Assembly (NCBI GenBank): GCA_026874595.1
Contig: JAPPUL010000073.1
Location: 583,973 to 647,972, forward strand
Length of the DNA: 64,000 nt
Direction: 5' to 3'
DNA from: Sipunculus nudus
Lineage: Eukaryota > Annelida > Sipuncula > Golfingiida > Sipunculidae
This document shows, piece by piece, positions 37,912-46,537 of the stretch. Numbering within the stretch: the first letter of the stretch is position 1; every line of letters starts with the position of its first letter. Both the position numbers and the translations under genes were made by a program. The notes under the pieces were generated by a model. It ran no database searches, was not told where the DNA came from, and saw only the letters and a list, made by a program, of their open reading frames with translations.

Positions 37912-38883
37912 ATGCATACATTTAATAACTTAACCATTATTACTCAAGGCGACCCTAATGGTATCGGGCCTGAAGTGTTAATAAAAACTATCTCCCATAA
38001 CTCCTTTAAAGACTTCTCAAAATACATCATTATCGCTAATAAAAAAACCCTAGACTTCTACTGCTCTATCGCTGGTTTTAAACTAAATTACAACTTCATT
38101 AACCCAGATAAGATAACGCTTAAAAGCTCAAGTATTAATCTTTTGGATTTGCCTTATAAGCACAATATCACACCTGGAGTCATATCCAAAAACGCTGGCA
38201 TACTTGCTTTACAAGCTATAAATACTGCTTTAAAACTAATAAGTTCTTATAATATCAAAAAGCTTATCACTTTGCCGGTAAGCAAAAAAGCTATCTCTCT
38301 TTCCCTTAAAACTTTTAAAGGCCATACTGAATATCTTGCCACACTTGCAAAGTCAAAAAATACCACCATGCTTATGCTAAGCCCTAAATTAATCGTTTCC
38401 CTTGTTACAACTCATATCCCACTAAAAGATGTTCCACACTCTATTAATCTCTCTAATGTCTTAAATACTATTATTAATACAAACAATTTCTTAAAGAAAA
38501 TTAAACCTTATAAAAACTATACCATCGGCGTCTGCGGCTTGAACCCGCATGCTGGTGAGGATGGTCTTCTTGGCTCTGAGGAGAAAAGTATTATTATACC
38601 AGCTTTAAATAAAGCCAGAGAGCTTAATATTAATGTCTTTGGTCCTATCTCGCCTGATAGCATCTTTAAAGAAGACAAGTTTGATGCTTTTGTTGCTTTA
38701 TATCATGACCAGGGCCTAATCCCTTTGAAACTTATGGCTGGGCACTCGGCTTTAAATATATCTCTTGGCCTGCCATTTCTTAGAGTCTCTGTTGACCATG
38801 GAACTGCTTTTGACATTGCTGGCCAAAATATTGCTAAAAATGAAAGCTTACTTTATGCCATAAAACAAATAAATCTCTTTTAA
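37912..38883 (+). CDS. pdxA: 4-hydroxythreonine-4-phosphate dehydrogenase
   Basis: NAD-dependent oxidative decarboxylase of the DXP-dependent pyridoxal phosphate pathway. Conserved blocks are GDPNGIGPEVLIK at the start, GHTEYLA, the metal-binding His in TTHIPLKDV, GLNPHAGEDGLLG, ALYHDQGLIPLK and the C-terminal FLRVSVDHGTAFDIAG. Length of 323 residues is normal. No pdxJ is present in the window. It is convergent with the rnpB array, its stop lying 26 bp before the first repeat copy. Confidence 0.95.
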   Translation: MHTFNNLTIITQGDPNGIGPEVLIKTISHNSFKDFSKYIIIANKKTLDFYCSIAGFKLNYNFINPDKITLKSSSINLLDLPYKHNITPGVISKNAGILALQAINTALKLISSYNIKKLITLPVSKKAISLSLKTFKGHTEYLATLAKSKNTTMLMLSPKLIVSLVTTHIPLKDVPHSINLSNVLNTIINTNNFLKKIKPYKNYTIGVCGLNPHAGEDGLLGSEEKSIIIPALNKARELNINVFGPISPDSIFKEDKFDAFVALYHDQGLIPLKLMAGHSALNISLGLPFLRVSVDHGTAFDIAGQNIAKNESLLYAIKQINLF

Positions 38884-38908
38884 GAAAGACATATAAGAAA
38901 GACATAAA

Positions 38909-39521
38909 GCAGACAATAAGCCGAGTTCTGTTTATGAGAGCCATCTATCTTATACATCAGTTGCCTAATGTATTTTGCAATCCACCCGTAGGCTTTTTTA
39001 TATAGGAATTTACCTACTTACTTGATCTTGCTACTAGGAAGCTTCTAAATAAATAATAGCTTAAATAAAGCAGGCAATAAGCCGAGTTCTGTTTATGAGA
39101 GCCATCTATCTTATACATCAGTTGCCTAATGTATTTTGCAATCCACCCGTAGGCTTTTTTATATAGGAATTTGCCTACTTACTTGATCTTGCTACTAGGA
39201 AGCTTCTAAATAAATAATAGCTTAAATAAAGCAGGCAATAAGCCGAGTTCTGTTTATGAGAGCCATCTATCTTATACATCAGTTACCTAATGTATTTTGC
39301 AATCCACCCGTAGGCTTTTTTATATAGGAATTTGCCTACTTACTTGATCTTGCTACTAGGAAGCTTCTAAATAAATAATAGCTTAAATAAAGCAGGCAAT
39401 AAGCCGAGTTCTGTTTATGAGAGCCATCTATCTTATACATCAGTTGCCTAATGTATTTTGCAATCCACCCGTAGGCTTTTTTATATAGGAATTTGCCTAC
39501 TTACTTGATCTTGCTACTAGG
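38909..39521. repeat. 161-bp tandem array of the rnpB 3' region (four copies)
   Basis: Four head-to-tail copies with exact 161-bp period. Copies start at 38909, 39070, 39231 and 39392 (anchor GCAGACAAT or GCAGGCAAT). The copy nearest icd belongs to the complete rnpB, and the other three repeat its 3' third. Differences are few: copy 1 has two visible substitutions and copy 3 has one. The junction is at TTCCTAGTAGCAAG, which in the full gene reads CTCCTAGTAGCAAG. No gene is encoded in the extra copies. Confidence 0.95.
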
Positions 39522-39751
39522 AGGGTTTACCATACCTTTACCATTGCTGGTAAAGCGGTGAGCTCTTACCTCAACCTTTTCACCCTTACCTTTTACTTAT
39601 ATTATATATAAGCATTTTGGCGGTATGTTTTCTGTGGCACTTTCCGTTGGATCACTCCACCCGGGTATTACCCGGTCCTATTTCCTAATGTAGCTCGGAC
39701 TTTCCTCTATAACCTTATTAGTTACAGCGACCCTCTTGCCTACTTTATTTT
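39384..39751 (-). ncRNA. rnpB: RNase P RNA
   Basis: Catalytic RNA that removes tRNA 5' leaders, type A-like, about 368 nt on the minus strand. The hallmarks are GAGGAAAGTCCGAGCTAC near the 5' end, AGTGCCACAGAAA, GGGTGAAAAGGTTGAGGTAAGAGCTCACCG, GGTAAACCC and AGAACTCGGCTTA near the 3' end. Helix P1 is formed by AATAAAGTAGGCAA with TTGCCTGCTTTATT. Its 5' end is only 23 bases after the icd stop, so it may be cotranscribed with icd. Three more copies of its 3' third follow downstream. Confidence 0.93.
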
Positions 39752-39773
39752 AAAACCTATTATAGCTCCTAAG

Positions 39774-41042
39774 CTACATGTTCTCGTTTATACAATCCCC
39801 AAATGCAGAACAGCTTACCTCTTTTGCATTGTCCATTAAACGTGCAAAATCATAGGTTACCACCTTCGCCCCAATCGCTCCCTCAAGCCCTTTAACTATT
39901 AAATCTGCTGCCTCGTTCCAGCCCATGTGTCGTAACATCATCTCCCCTGACAATATCACTGACGATGGGTTTACTTTATCTTGTCCTGCGTATTTTGGGG
40001 CTGTGCCGTGTGTTGCCTCGAATATCGCTCGTCCTGTATTGTAATTTATATTCGCTCCAGGCGCTATCCCTATACCACCTACCTCCGCTGCAAGCGCATC
40101 TGATATATAGTCTCCGTTCAAGTTCATTGTCGCTATAACGCTATATTCTGCTGGCCTTGTTAATATCTGTTGCAAAAATGCATCCGCTATCACGTCCTTT
40201 ATTACTATCTCTTTACCGCTTTTTGGATTCTTCATAACGCACCATGGTCCACCGTCTAGAAGCTTTGCTCCATACTCATTCTGGGCAAGCTCATAGCCCC
40301 ATTTCATGAAATGGCCTTCTGTAAACTTCATTATGTTCCCTTTGTGCACTAGGGTCACGCTACTTCTGTTGTTTGCTATTGCGTAGTTTATTGCTGCTTT
40401 TACTATCCTATGTGTTCCTTCTTCTGACACCGGCTTTATCCCAAATGATGCTGTCTTTGGAAATCTTACCTTACCATCTAAATTAAATTCCTTTAAAAAA
40501 GCTAGCAGTTTCTCTGCCTCCGGTGTCCCCGCCTTGAACTCTATCCCAGCGTATATGTCTTCTGTATTTTCACGGAAGATTACCATGTCTATATCTGATG
40601 GCCTTTTTACCGGAGATGGTACGCCTGTAAACCATCTTACCGGCCTTAAACACGTATATAGGTCTAGCTTCTGCCTCAATGCCACGTTTATTGACCTTAT
40701 TCCTCCCCCTATCGGCGTTGTCATCGGACCCTTTATCGCCACCAGATACTCATTAATTACATCTAATGTCTCCTGCGGTAACCACCCCTCATCTGTTTGT
40801 CCATGCATCTTCCACGACTTCTCTCCTGCGTATACTTCCATCCACTCTATCTTTTTCTTCCCTCCATACGCTTTCTTAACTGCATGATCAAATACTCGTA
40901 CCGATGCATTCCATATGTCAGGACCTGTCCCATCCCCTTCTATAAATGCCACTATCGGTCTATCTGGTACATTCAACTTGCCATCTGCTCCCATCCTTAT
41001 CTTTTGGCCCGTATCCGGTACCTTAACCTTTTCATATACCAT
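39774..41042 (-). CDS. icd: Isocitrate dehydrogenase, NADP-type
   Basis: Oxidatively decarboxylates isocitrate to 2-oxoglutarate in the TCA cycle. 422 residues, close to the E. coli enzyme. The substrate Ser lies in [13 protein letters not shown], the metal and substrate region in [17 protein letters not shown], and coenzyme residues Lys-Tyr in [15 protein letters not shown] point to NADP. An upstream ribosome site (TAAGGAGG-like) is visible. rnpB starts 23 bases downstream on the same strand. Confidence 0.97.
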   Translation of the reverse strand: MVYEKVKVPDTGQKIRMGADGKLNVPDRPIVAFIEGDGTGPDIWNASVRVFDHAVKKAYGGKKKIEWMEVYAGEKSWKMHGQTDEGWLPQETLDVINEYLVAIKGPMTTPIGGGIRSINVALRQKLDLYTCLRPVRWFTGVPSPVKRPSDIDMVIFRENTEDIYAGIEFKAGTPEAEKLLAFLKEFNLDGKVRFPKTASFGIKPVSEEGTHRIVKAAINYAIANNRSSVTLVHKGNIMKFTEGHFMKWGYELAQNEYGAKLLDGGPWCVMKNPKSGKEIVIKDVIADAFLQQILTRPAEYSVIATMNLNGDYISDALAAEVGGIGIAPGANINYNTGRAIFEATHGTAPKYAGQDKVNPSSVILSGEMMLRHMGWNEAADLIVKGLEGAIGAKVVTYDFARLMDNAKEVSCSAFGDCINENM

Positions 41043-41227
41043 TATTTTGTTCCTCCTTAAGGTTAGATTTGCCTATTTAAGCTATATTAAACTACAAAAA
41101 AGACCCCAGGATGTCAACTGTCTTGATGAACTAAAGGCTATAACTCTACTATATTACTACTTATCTTATCATTCTGATATGTCCCCAAAAGCCACTACCT
41201 TAAAAACATATTCACTCTCTTAAAGAG

Positions 41228-42355
41228 TTAATTCGTTTGCCATAAAAGTTTAGGCCATGCGCCAGCTTCAAAAACCCATACACTTGCAAAATCCCACCCC
41301 TTGAATATCTCAACATCATCGCCATCCTCAGAAGGCGTCCCTAGAGTATCATAGTACTCATTATCTCTTTTTACGATATTAGCCCCCTTGCTTACTCCTA
41401 TTACTTGGACATTAGCACCATCACCAACACCAGCAGTTCGGATACTAGTTCCTTTATCAAAATAGCTGTTTGTTATAATACTACCCTTACTCCTACGACC
41501 AGCAAGCCCCCCTCCTACATCTTTAGCCCCTATAGCAACGGTTGCATATGAGTTTTTTATAGTGCCCCCGTTATTGCCTACAAGTCCTCCTACTTTAGAA
41601 CCTGTAACCAGACCTCTTGCATATGAGCTTTTTATAGTGCCCCCATTCTCCCCAACAAGTCCTCCTACATTAAAAAAACCTCTAACCAGACCTCTTGCAT
41701 ATGAGTTTTTTATAGAACCTCCATTCTCCCCAACAAGTCCTCCTACATTAAAAAAAACAGAAGCACTAACCAGACCTCTTGCATATGAGTTTTTTATAGT
41801 GCCCCCGTTCTCCCCAACAAGTCCTCCTACGTAAGAGCCCTTTGCATCTATATAAGCGTTTATTACACGGACCTCACTTATTGTTCCACCATCCATACGA
41901 CCTATAAACCCTACCCTATCCTTACCTTTAATAGCTACATTTTCAACAACAAACTTCTTAATGGTTGCTCCATCGGCATAGCCAATTACTCCTACATAAG
42001 AAGAAGTTTCCTTCTCAATTTTAACGTTTTTTATCGTATGTCCTGCTCCGTCTAGCACTCCTGTAAAAGGTTTGTCTTTAGTTCCTATTGGCTTAAAGTT
42101 CGTATTCTCTTCAAAGTCAATATTTGCTGTAAGCGTGTAATTACAAGACAAGTTTTCTCTTATCTTATCAAATTCAGGATACGTGCCTACCTTAATCGCC
42201 ACCTCACTGCAAGGATCTTTACTTGTGTCGCGATTCGTGCTGTCATTCGTACCGACATTCGTGCCCTTCCCTACCCCATCGTTACTACACCCATTAAAGC
42301 CTAAAGTCATGACAACAGTAAACACAATAAGCATAACTAGACTTTTGTTTTGCAA
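41228..42355 (-). CDS. GLUG-repeat lipoprotein, paralogue 1
   Basis: Predicted lipoprotein of about 375 residues. A signal peptide ends in NGC, the likely lipobox, and a Thr/Asn/Asp-rich linker follows. The body is a series of 20-30-residue repeats with the GLUG pattern (GGLVGENGGTIKNSYARG), predicted to form a beta-solenoid. It closes with a C-terminal block ending VFEAGAWPKLLWQTN. By comparison with its two paralogues the start is a TTG after GTGAACACA, with AGGAG seven bases upstream. Probably surface-exposed. GLUG proteins are found among adhesins, so adhesion is possible but unproven. Confidence 0.85.
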   Translation of the reverse strand: MQNKSLVMLIVFTVVMTLGFNGCSNDGVGKGTNVGTNDSTNRDTSKDPCSEVAIKVGTYPEFDKIRENLSCNYTLTANIDFEENTNFKPIGTKDKPFTGVLDGAGHTIKNVKIEKETSSYVGVIGYADGATIKKFVVENVAIKGKDRVGFIGRMDGGTISEVRVINAYIDAKGSYVGGLVGENGGTIKNSYARGLVSASVFFNVGGLVGENGGSIKNSYARGLVRGFFNVGGLVGENGGTIKSSYARGLVTGSKVGGLVGNNGGTIKNSYATVAIGAKDVGGGLAGRRSKGSIITNSYFDKGTSIRTAGVGDGANVQVIGVSKGANIVKRDNEYYDTLGTPSEDGDDVEIFKGWDFASVWVFEAGAWPKLLWQTN

Positions 42356-42448
42356 TGTGTTCACTCCTACATATAATTAATTTTAATTATTATAATAAAC
42401 CTAATATAACCCTTTAATTATATTTTACTACGCTTTACTACTCTTTTT
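42356..42448 (-). promoter_or_regulatory. Duplicated upstream region of GLUG paralogue 1
   Basis: About 90 bp nearly identical to the regions before the other two GLUG genes. On the coding strand it has a TATAAT-type element (TTATTATAATAATT) and an AGGAG ribosome site followed by TGAACACA. The very high conservation shows that promoter and gene were duplicated together. Confidence 0.65.
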
Positions 42449-42482
42449 ATGATTAGTGCTACACTTTCTTATCGCCCGATAC

Positions 42483-43613
42483 TTAAAGGCTAGTTCGTTG
42501 CCACTTTAACGTAGGCCATGCGCCAGCTTTAAAATCCCATACACTTGAATCCCAGCCTTTGAATATCTCAACATCGCCGTCGTCATTATCATAGTACTTA
42601 TCACCTCTTTTTACGATATTAGCTTTCCCACTTACTCCTGTAACACCTGTAGTAGTATCCGTTTGCTTTGTGCTTGCTATGTCATAGTAGCTGTTTTCTA
42701 TAGTCCCACTATTTGATTCAACAAGACCGTCTACAGAAGTATTATCATAACCAGGTGCATTTGGGTTTTTTCCAGTAACCTCTCCCGTTGCATATGAGTT
42801 TTTTATACTGCTATTACTTGAGTTAGATCCAGCAAGACCGCCTGCAGTAGAAGTAGTACCATTAACCTTTCCCGTTGCATATGAGTTTTCTATAGTCCCA
42901 GCATTTATTCCACCATTTGTTCCAACAAGACCGCCTACATAATTAGCACCAGTAACCGCTCCCGTTGCATATGAGTTTTCTATAGTCCCAGCATTTGTTC
43001 CAACGAGCCCGCCTACATTGGTATTACCAGTAACAGTAGCAGCTGAATAAGAGTTTTCTATAGTCCCACTATTGCTCCCAACAAGTCCTCCGACATAATA
43101 ACTATTACCTTCATGACCTGCAATAGTGCCGCTCTTTACATAGACATTGCTTATTGTACCATTGTTTGTTCCTATAACACCCGTACGGTGATTATTTTCA
43201 CTTGTAATTGATACATCTTCAAAGGTGAGGTTTTTAATACTAGCCCCTTTTGCAAAGCCAATTACTCCTACATCGTTAACCTTGCTCTTATCAATTGTAA
43301 CCTTGTTAACCTTGCTCTTATCAATTGTAACCTTTTTTATGGTATGTCCTGCTCCGTCTAGCACTCCTGTAAATGGCTCGGCTGCAGTTCCTATTGGCTC
43401 AAAGTCTGTTCTCATTTCAAAGTCAATATTTGCTGTAAGCGTGTAATTACAAGACAAGTTTTCTCTTATTTTGTCAAACTCTTCATAGCTAGATATAGAA
43501 ATATTACAGCTAGTTGTCTCCTGTCCACTTGGCGTGTTCGTCATGTCATCTCCACAGCCCGCAAAAACCACAAGACTACTCAAAATAAGCACTGCTATAC
43601 TTTTATTTTTCAT
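42483..43613 (-). CDS. GLUG-repeat lipoprotein, paralogue 2
   Basis: Second of three tandem paralogues, about 376 residues, with lipobox FAGC in the signal peptide. The GLUG repeats (GGLVGTNAGTIENSYATG and variants) are more numerous than in paralogue 1 and show different loop sequences. An internal 10-residue duplication (KVTIDKSKVN twice) sits near residue 105, with near-exact DNA repeats. The start is the ATG at 43613, seven bases after AGGAG. N-terminal and C-terminal ends closely match the other copies, while the middle differs. Confidence 0.87.
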   Translation of the reverse strand: MKNKSIAVLILSSLVVFAGCGDDMTNTPSGQETTSCNISISSYEEFDKIRENLSCNYTLTANIDFEMRTDFEPIGTAAEPFTGVLDGAGHTIKKVTIDKSKVNKVTIDKSKVNDVGVIGFAKGASIKNLTFEDVSITSENNHRTGVIGTNNGTISNVYVKSGTIAGHEGNSYYVGGLVGSNSGTIENSYSAATVTGNTNVGGLVGTNAGTIENSYATGAVTGANYVGGLVGTNGGINAGTIENSYATGKVNGTTSTAGGLAGSNSSNSSIKNSYATGEVTGKNPNAPGYDNTSVDGLVESNSGTIENSYYDIASTKQTDTTTGVTGVSGKANIVKRGDKYYDNDDGDVEIFKGWDSSVWDFKAGAWPTLKWQRTSL

Positions 43614-43717
43614 TGTGTTCACTCCTACATATAATTAATTTTAATTATTATAATAAACCTAATATAACCCTTTAATTATATTTTACTACGCTTTACTACT
43701 CTTTTTATGCTTTCTTA
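43614..43717 (-). promoter_or_regulatory. Duplicated upstream region of GLUG paralogue 2
   Basis: Copy of the same upstream block as in front of paralogues 1 and 3, with the TTATTATAATAATT element and AGGAG. Sequence identity continues into the preceding spacer (CTTTCTTATCGCCCGATACTTAAAGG), also present beyond paralogue 1, marking the extent of the tandem duplication. Confidence 0.65.
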
Positions 43718-43735
43718 TCGCCCGATACTTAAAGG

Positions 43736-44812
43736 TTAATTCGTTTGCCATGCAAGCTTTGGCCACTGGCCAGCTGTAAAAACCCATACGTTGGCAAAAT
43801 CCCACCCCTTGAATATCTCAACATCGTCGTCGTCATCAGAAGGCGTCCCTTTACTATCATAGTACAGATTAGCATTATCTCTTTTTACGATATTAGTCCC
43901 CTTGCTTACTCCTATACCCTTACCTCTATCCGTTTTCCCTGTGCCTGCTTCGTCATAGTAGCTGTTGGATACTTTCTTGCTATAGTCTTCTCCAACAAGA
44001 CCGCCTTTATACTTACTAGTAGTAGTAACCGCTCCCGTTGCATATGAGTTTTCTATAGGCCCGGAGTTAGATCCAGCAAGACCGCCTACAGTAGAAGAAC
44101 CAGTAACAGTAGAAGATGAATAAGAGTTTTCTATAGTCCCACTATTTCTTCCAACAAGACCGCCTACATAATAATAAGAATCCTTAACAGTAGCAGATGA
44201 ATAAGAGTTTTCTATAGTCCCGTAGTTAGATCCAGCAAGACCGCCTATATAACTATTACCCTTAACAGTAGCAGCTGAATAAGAGTTTGTTATAGGACCT
44301 CCATTCTCCCCAACAAGACCGCCTACATAATAAGGACTACCTCCATGACCTTCAATAGTGCCGCTCTTTACATAGACATTCATTATTGTTCCGCTACTCG
44401 CTCCTATAACTCCTACATAACCCTTGCCTTTAATCTTTACATTTTCAAAGGTGAGGCCTTTTATAGTCCCATCCTTTGCATAGCCAATTACTCCTACATA
44501 AGAAGAACCTTCCTTCTCAATTTTAACGTTTCTTATCGTATGTCCTGACCCGTCTAGCACTCCTGTAAAAGGTTTGTTTTCAGTTCCTATTGGCTCAAAG
44601 TCTGTTCTCATTTCAAAGTCAATATCTGCTGTAAGCGTGTAATTACAAGACAAGTTTTCTCTTATTTTGTCAAACGCTTTATAGTTAGCTATAGAAATAT
44701 TACAGCTAGTTTGACCGCTGCCTTCTCCTCCCGTGTTTGACATGTCATTTCCACAGCCCGCAAAAACCACAAGACTACTCAAAATAAGCACTACTAGACT
44801 TTTATTTTTCAT
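43736..44812 (-). CDS. GLUG-repeat lipoprotein, paralogue 3
   Basis: Third paralogue, about 358 residues, lipobox FAGC. It has several GLUG units (GGLVGRNSGTIENSYSSST and similar) with Tyr/Ser-rich variants, and the shared C-terminal block ending VFTAGQWPKLAWQTN. It is the first of the three in transcription order and divergent from the LOG-like gene. The start is the ATG at 44812, placed by its AGGAG spacing. Its close match to the other copies at both ends with a different middle suggests recombination or repeat expansion. Confidence 0.87.
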   Translation of the reverse strand: MKNKSLVVLILSSLVVFAGCGNDMSNTGGEGSGQTSCNISIANYKAFDKIRENLSCNYTLTADIDFEMRTDFEPIGTENKPFTGVLDGSGHTIRNVKIEKEGSSYVGVIGYAKDGTIKGLTFENVKIKGKGYVGVIGASSGTIMNVYVKSGTIEGHGGSPYYVGGLVGENGGPITNSYSAATVKGNSYIGGLAGSNYGTIENSYSSATVKDSYYYVGGLVGRNSGTIENSYSSSTVTGSSTVGGLAGSNSGPIENSYATGAVTTTSKYKGGLVGEDYSKKVSNSYYDEAGTGKTDRGKGIGVSKGTNIVKRDNANLYYDSKGTPSDDDDDVEIFKGWDFANVWVFTAGQWPKLAWQTN

Positions 44813-44905
44813 TGTGTTCACTCCTACATATAATTAATTTTAATTATTATAATAAACCTAATATAACCCTTTAATTATATTTTACTACGCTTTACTACTC
44901 TTTTA
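44813..44905 (-). promoter_or_regulatory. Duplicated upstream region of GLUG paralogue 3
   Basis: The outermost of the three near-identical upstream blocks, carrying the same TATAAT-type element and AGGAG site. It ends close to the start of the divergent LOG-like gene, so the promoters of the two probably overlap. Confidence 0.65.
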
Positions 44906-44935
44906 AACTTTTTATGGTTGGTGTTAAACTTTATT

Positions 44936-45460
44936 ATGATTCGACAAACTCAAATTGTTGTTATTGGTGATTCTGTTGCCAGTAAAGAAAGTTACGACAT
45001 TGCGTTTAAGACAGGTAAAATAATCGCTTTAAGTAAGGCATTACTAATAACTGGTGGACAAGGGGGCGTTATGGAGGCTGCCGCTAAGGGCGCCAAAAGT
45101 GAGGACGGTACCGTTTTATCTATTACTCCAAATGTCTGCTTAGAAGATGCTCATCCTTATTCTGATTTTGTTATCCCTTCTGGTATTGGTTATGCTCGCA
45201 ATATGATTAATATTTTGGCTGCCGACCTTGTTGTTGCCATCGGAGGCGGTGCCGGTACTCTATCTGAACTTGCTTATGCTTGGCAATTTAAACGCAACAT
45301 TTTTGCTTATCTAAACGAGGGTTGGAGCAAGATTATTGCCGAAAAAGGTTTTATTGATAACAAGTTTGACAAACATAATAAAAAACCTCTACTTAAAGCT
45401 ATAAGCTCTGTTGAGGACTTTGAAAAGCAATATTTACAATGGCTTGCAAAGTTTCGATAA
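44936..45460 (+). CDS. LOG-like / TIGR00725-type nucleotide-binding protein
   Basis: A Rossmann-fold protein of about 174 residues, of the TIGR00725 / LOG-like (lysine decarboxylase-like fold) group. Signatures are VVIGDSVASKE, LITGGQGGVMEAAAKGAK, the nucleotide loop IGGGAGTLSELAYAWQFKR and the buried Asn region GYARNMIN. It may be a nucleoside monophosphate phosphoribohydrolase, but the exact substrate is unknown. I chose the ATG at 44936 over a TTG 18 bases upstream, because the core begins there. Confidence 0.8.
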   Translation: MIRQTQIVVIGDSVASKESYDIAFKTGKIIALSKALLITGGQGGVMEAAAKGAKSEDGTVLSITPNVCLEDAHPYSDFVIPSGIGYARNMINILAADLVVAIGGGAGTLSELAYAWQFKRNIFAYLNEGWSKIIAEKGFIDNKFDKHNKKPLLKAISSVEDFEKQYLQWLAKFR

Positions 45461-45537
45461 CTATATTTACAATACAAATAACAATTATATTATTCAAAAA
45501 AAGAGGAATAATAAAGGAATATATAGAAGAAGAATAA

Positions 45538-46482
45538 ATGGGAAATAATAAACACATAATAATTGCAACACGTGGTTCGGCTCTTGCCCTTGCTCAGGCT
45601 AATATGGTTAAAGACTGGCTCTTACAAAAGTATTCTAACATCGAAGTAAGTATAAAAGTTATAAAAACAAAGGCTGATAAGTTTATTAACTACTCTATTA
45701 ATAAGATTGGCGGTGAGGGGCTTTTTGTTAAGGAGCTTGAAGAGGCTCTAATTAGCTCTGATGCTGATATTGCGGTTCACAGCATGAAAGATGTCCCTAC
45801 TTCCATTCCTCCGGGACTTGAAATATTTGCTATTTGTAAAAGAGAAAACCCTCAGGATGTTTTCATTTCTAATCGTTTTACAAGTATTTCGTCTATACCC
45901 AAAAGTCAATCTGCTATTATCGGGACTGGTAGTATTAGACGTCAGAGCCAGCTAAAAAGACATTTTAATAACCTAAGCTTTATTAATATTCGTGGTAATA
46001 TAAAAACCCGTATCAAGACAATGGAAAAAGATAATCTTGATGGTATTATATTAGCTTATGCCGGCGTCAAAAGACTAAATTTGGAGCATCTTATAAAAGA
46101 GATTATTACTAAAGACATTTGTATTCCCGCAGTGGGGCAGGGTGCTGTTGGCATTGAATGTAGAACCAAAGATTTATTTATTAAAGATTTAATTAAAGGC
46201 ATTAACGACTTAGAAAGTCAAACTTGCCTTAGCGCTGAGAGGGCTTTTATGAGCGATTTAGAAGGCGGTTGTCAAGCTCCAATAGCGGCTTATGCATATA
46301 TTAAAGGGAAAAAGCTTTGCCTTGACGCTTGCGTTTTATCTATCGATGGTAAGAAATATTTACATACTTCCATTAAAGGACCAATTAATGACCCGCAAAA
46401 AATCGGGCAAAAGGCTGCAGTGCATCTTATATCCAAAGGAGCTAAAGACATACTTAAAGAAGCACGCAATTGTCTCTCTTAA
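45538..46482 (+). CDS. hemC: Hydroxymethylbilane synthase (porphobilinogen deaminase)
   Basis: Polymerises four porphobilinogens into hydroxymethylbilane in haem and corrin synthesis. Typical motifs: ATRGSALALAQA at the start, GGEGLFVKELEEAL, AVHSMKDVPTSIP, IGTGSIRRQSQL and the cofactor cysteine in SDLEGGCQAPIAAYA. Length is 314 residues. No other hem gene is adjacent. A purine-rich AGAAGAA leader precedes the ATG. Confidence 0.96.
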   Translation: MGNNKHIIIATRGSALALAQANMVKDWLLQKYSNIEVSIKVIKTKADKFINYSINKIGGEGLFVKELEEALISSDADIAVHSMKDVPTSIPPGLEIFAICKRENPQDVFISNRFTSISSIPKSQSAIIGTGSIRRQSQLKRHFNNLSFINIRGNIKTRIKTMEKDNLDGIILAYAGVKRLNLEHLIKEIITKDICIPAVGQGAVGIECRTKDLFIKDLIKGINDLESQTCLSAERAFMSDLEGGCQAPIAAYAYIKGKKLCLDACVLSIDGKKYLHTSIKGPINDPQKIGQKAAVHLISKGAKDILKEARNCLS

Positions 46483-46537
46483 AAATAGTAATCATATTAT
46501 TTAATCCAAACTGAAGGCTATCTTAAACAAATTAAAG

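Noticed and set aside
38909-39521. The four regular repeats as a CRISPR array
   Set aside because: The period is a complete 161-bp unit with no variable spacers, and the sequence is plainly the 3' part of RNase P RNA.
41228-44812. GLUG lipoproteins as parts of a toxin or secretion system
   Set aside because: No toxin domain, autotransporter barrel or secretion motif is present; only a lipobox and repeats are seen.
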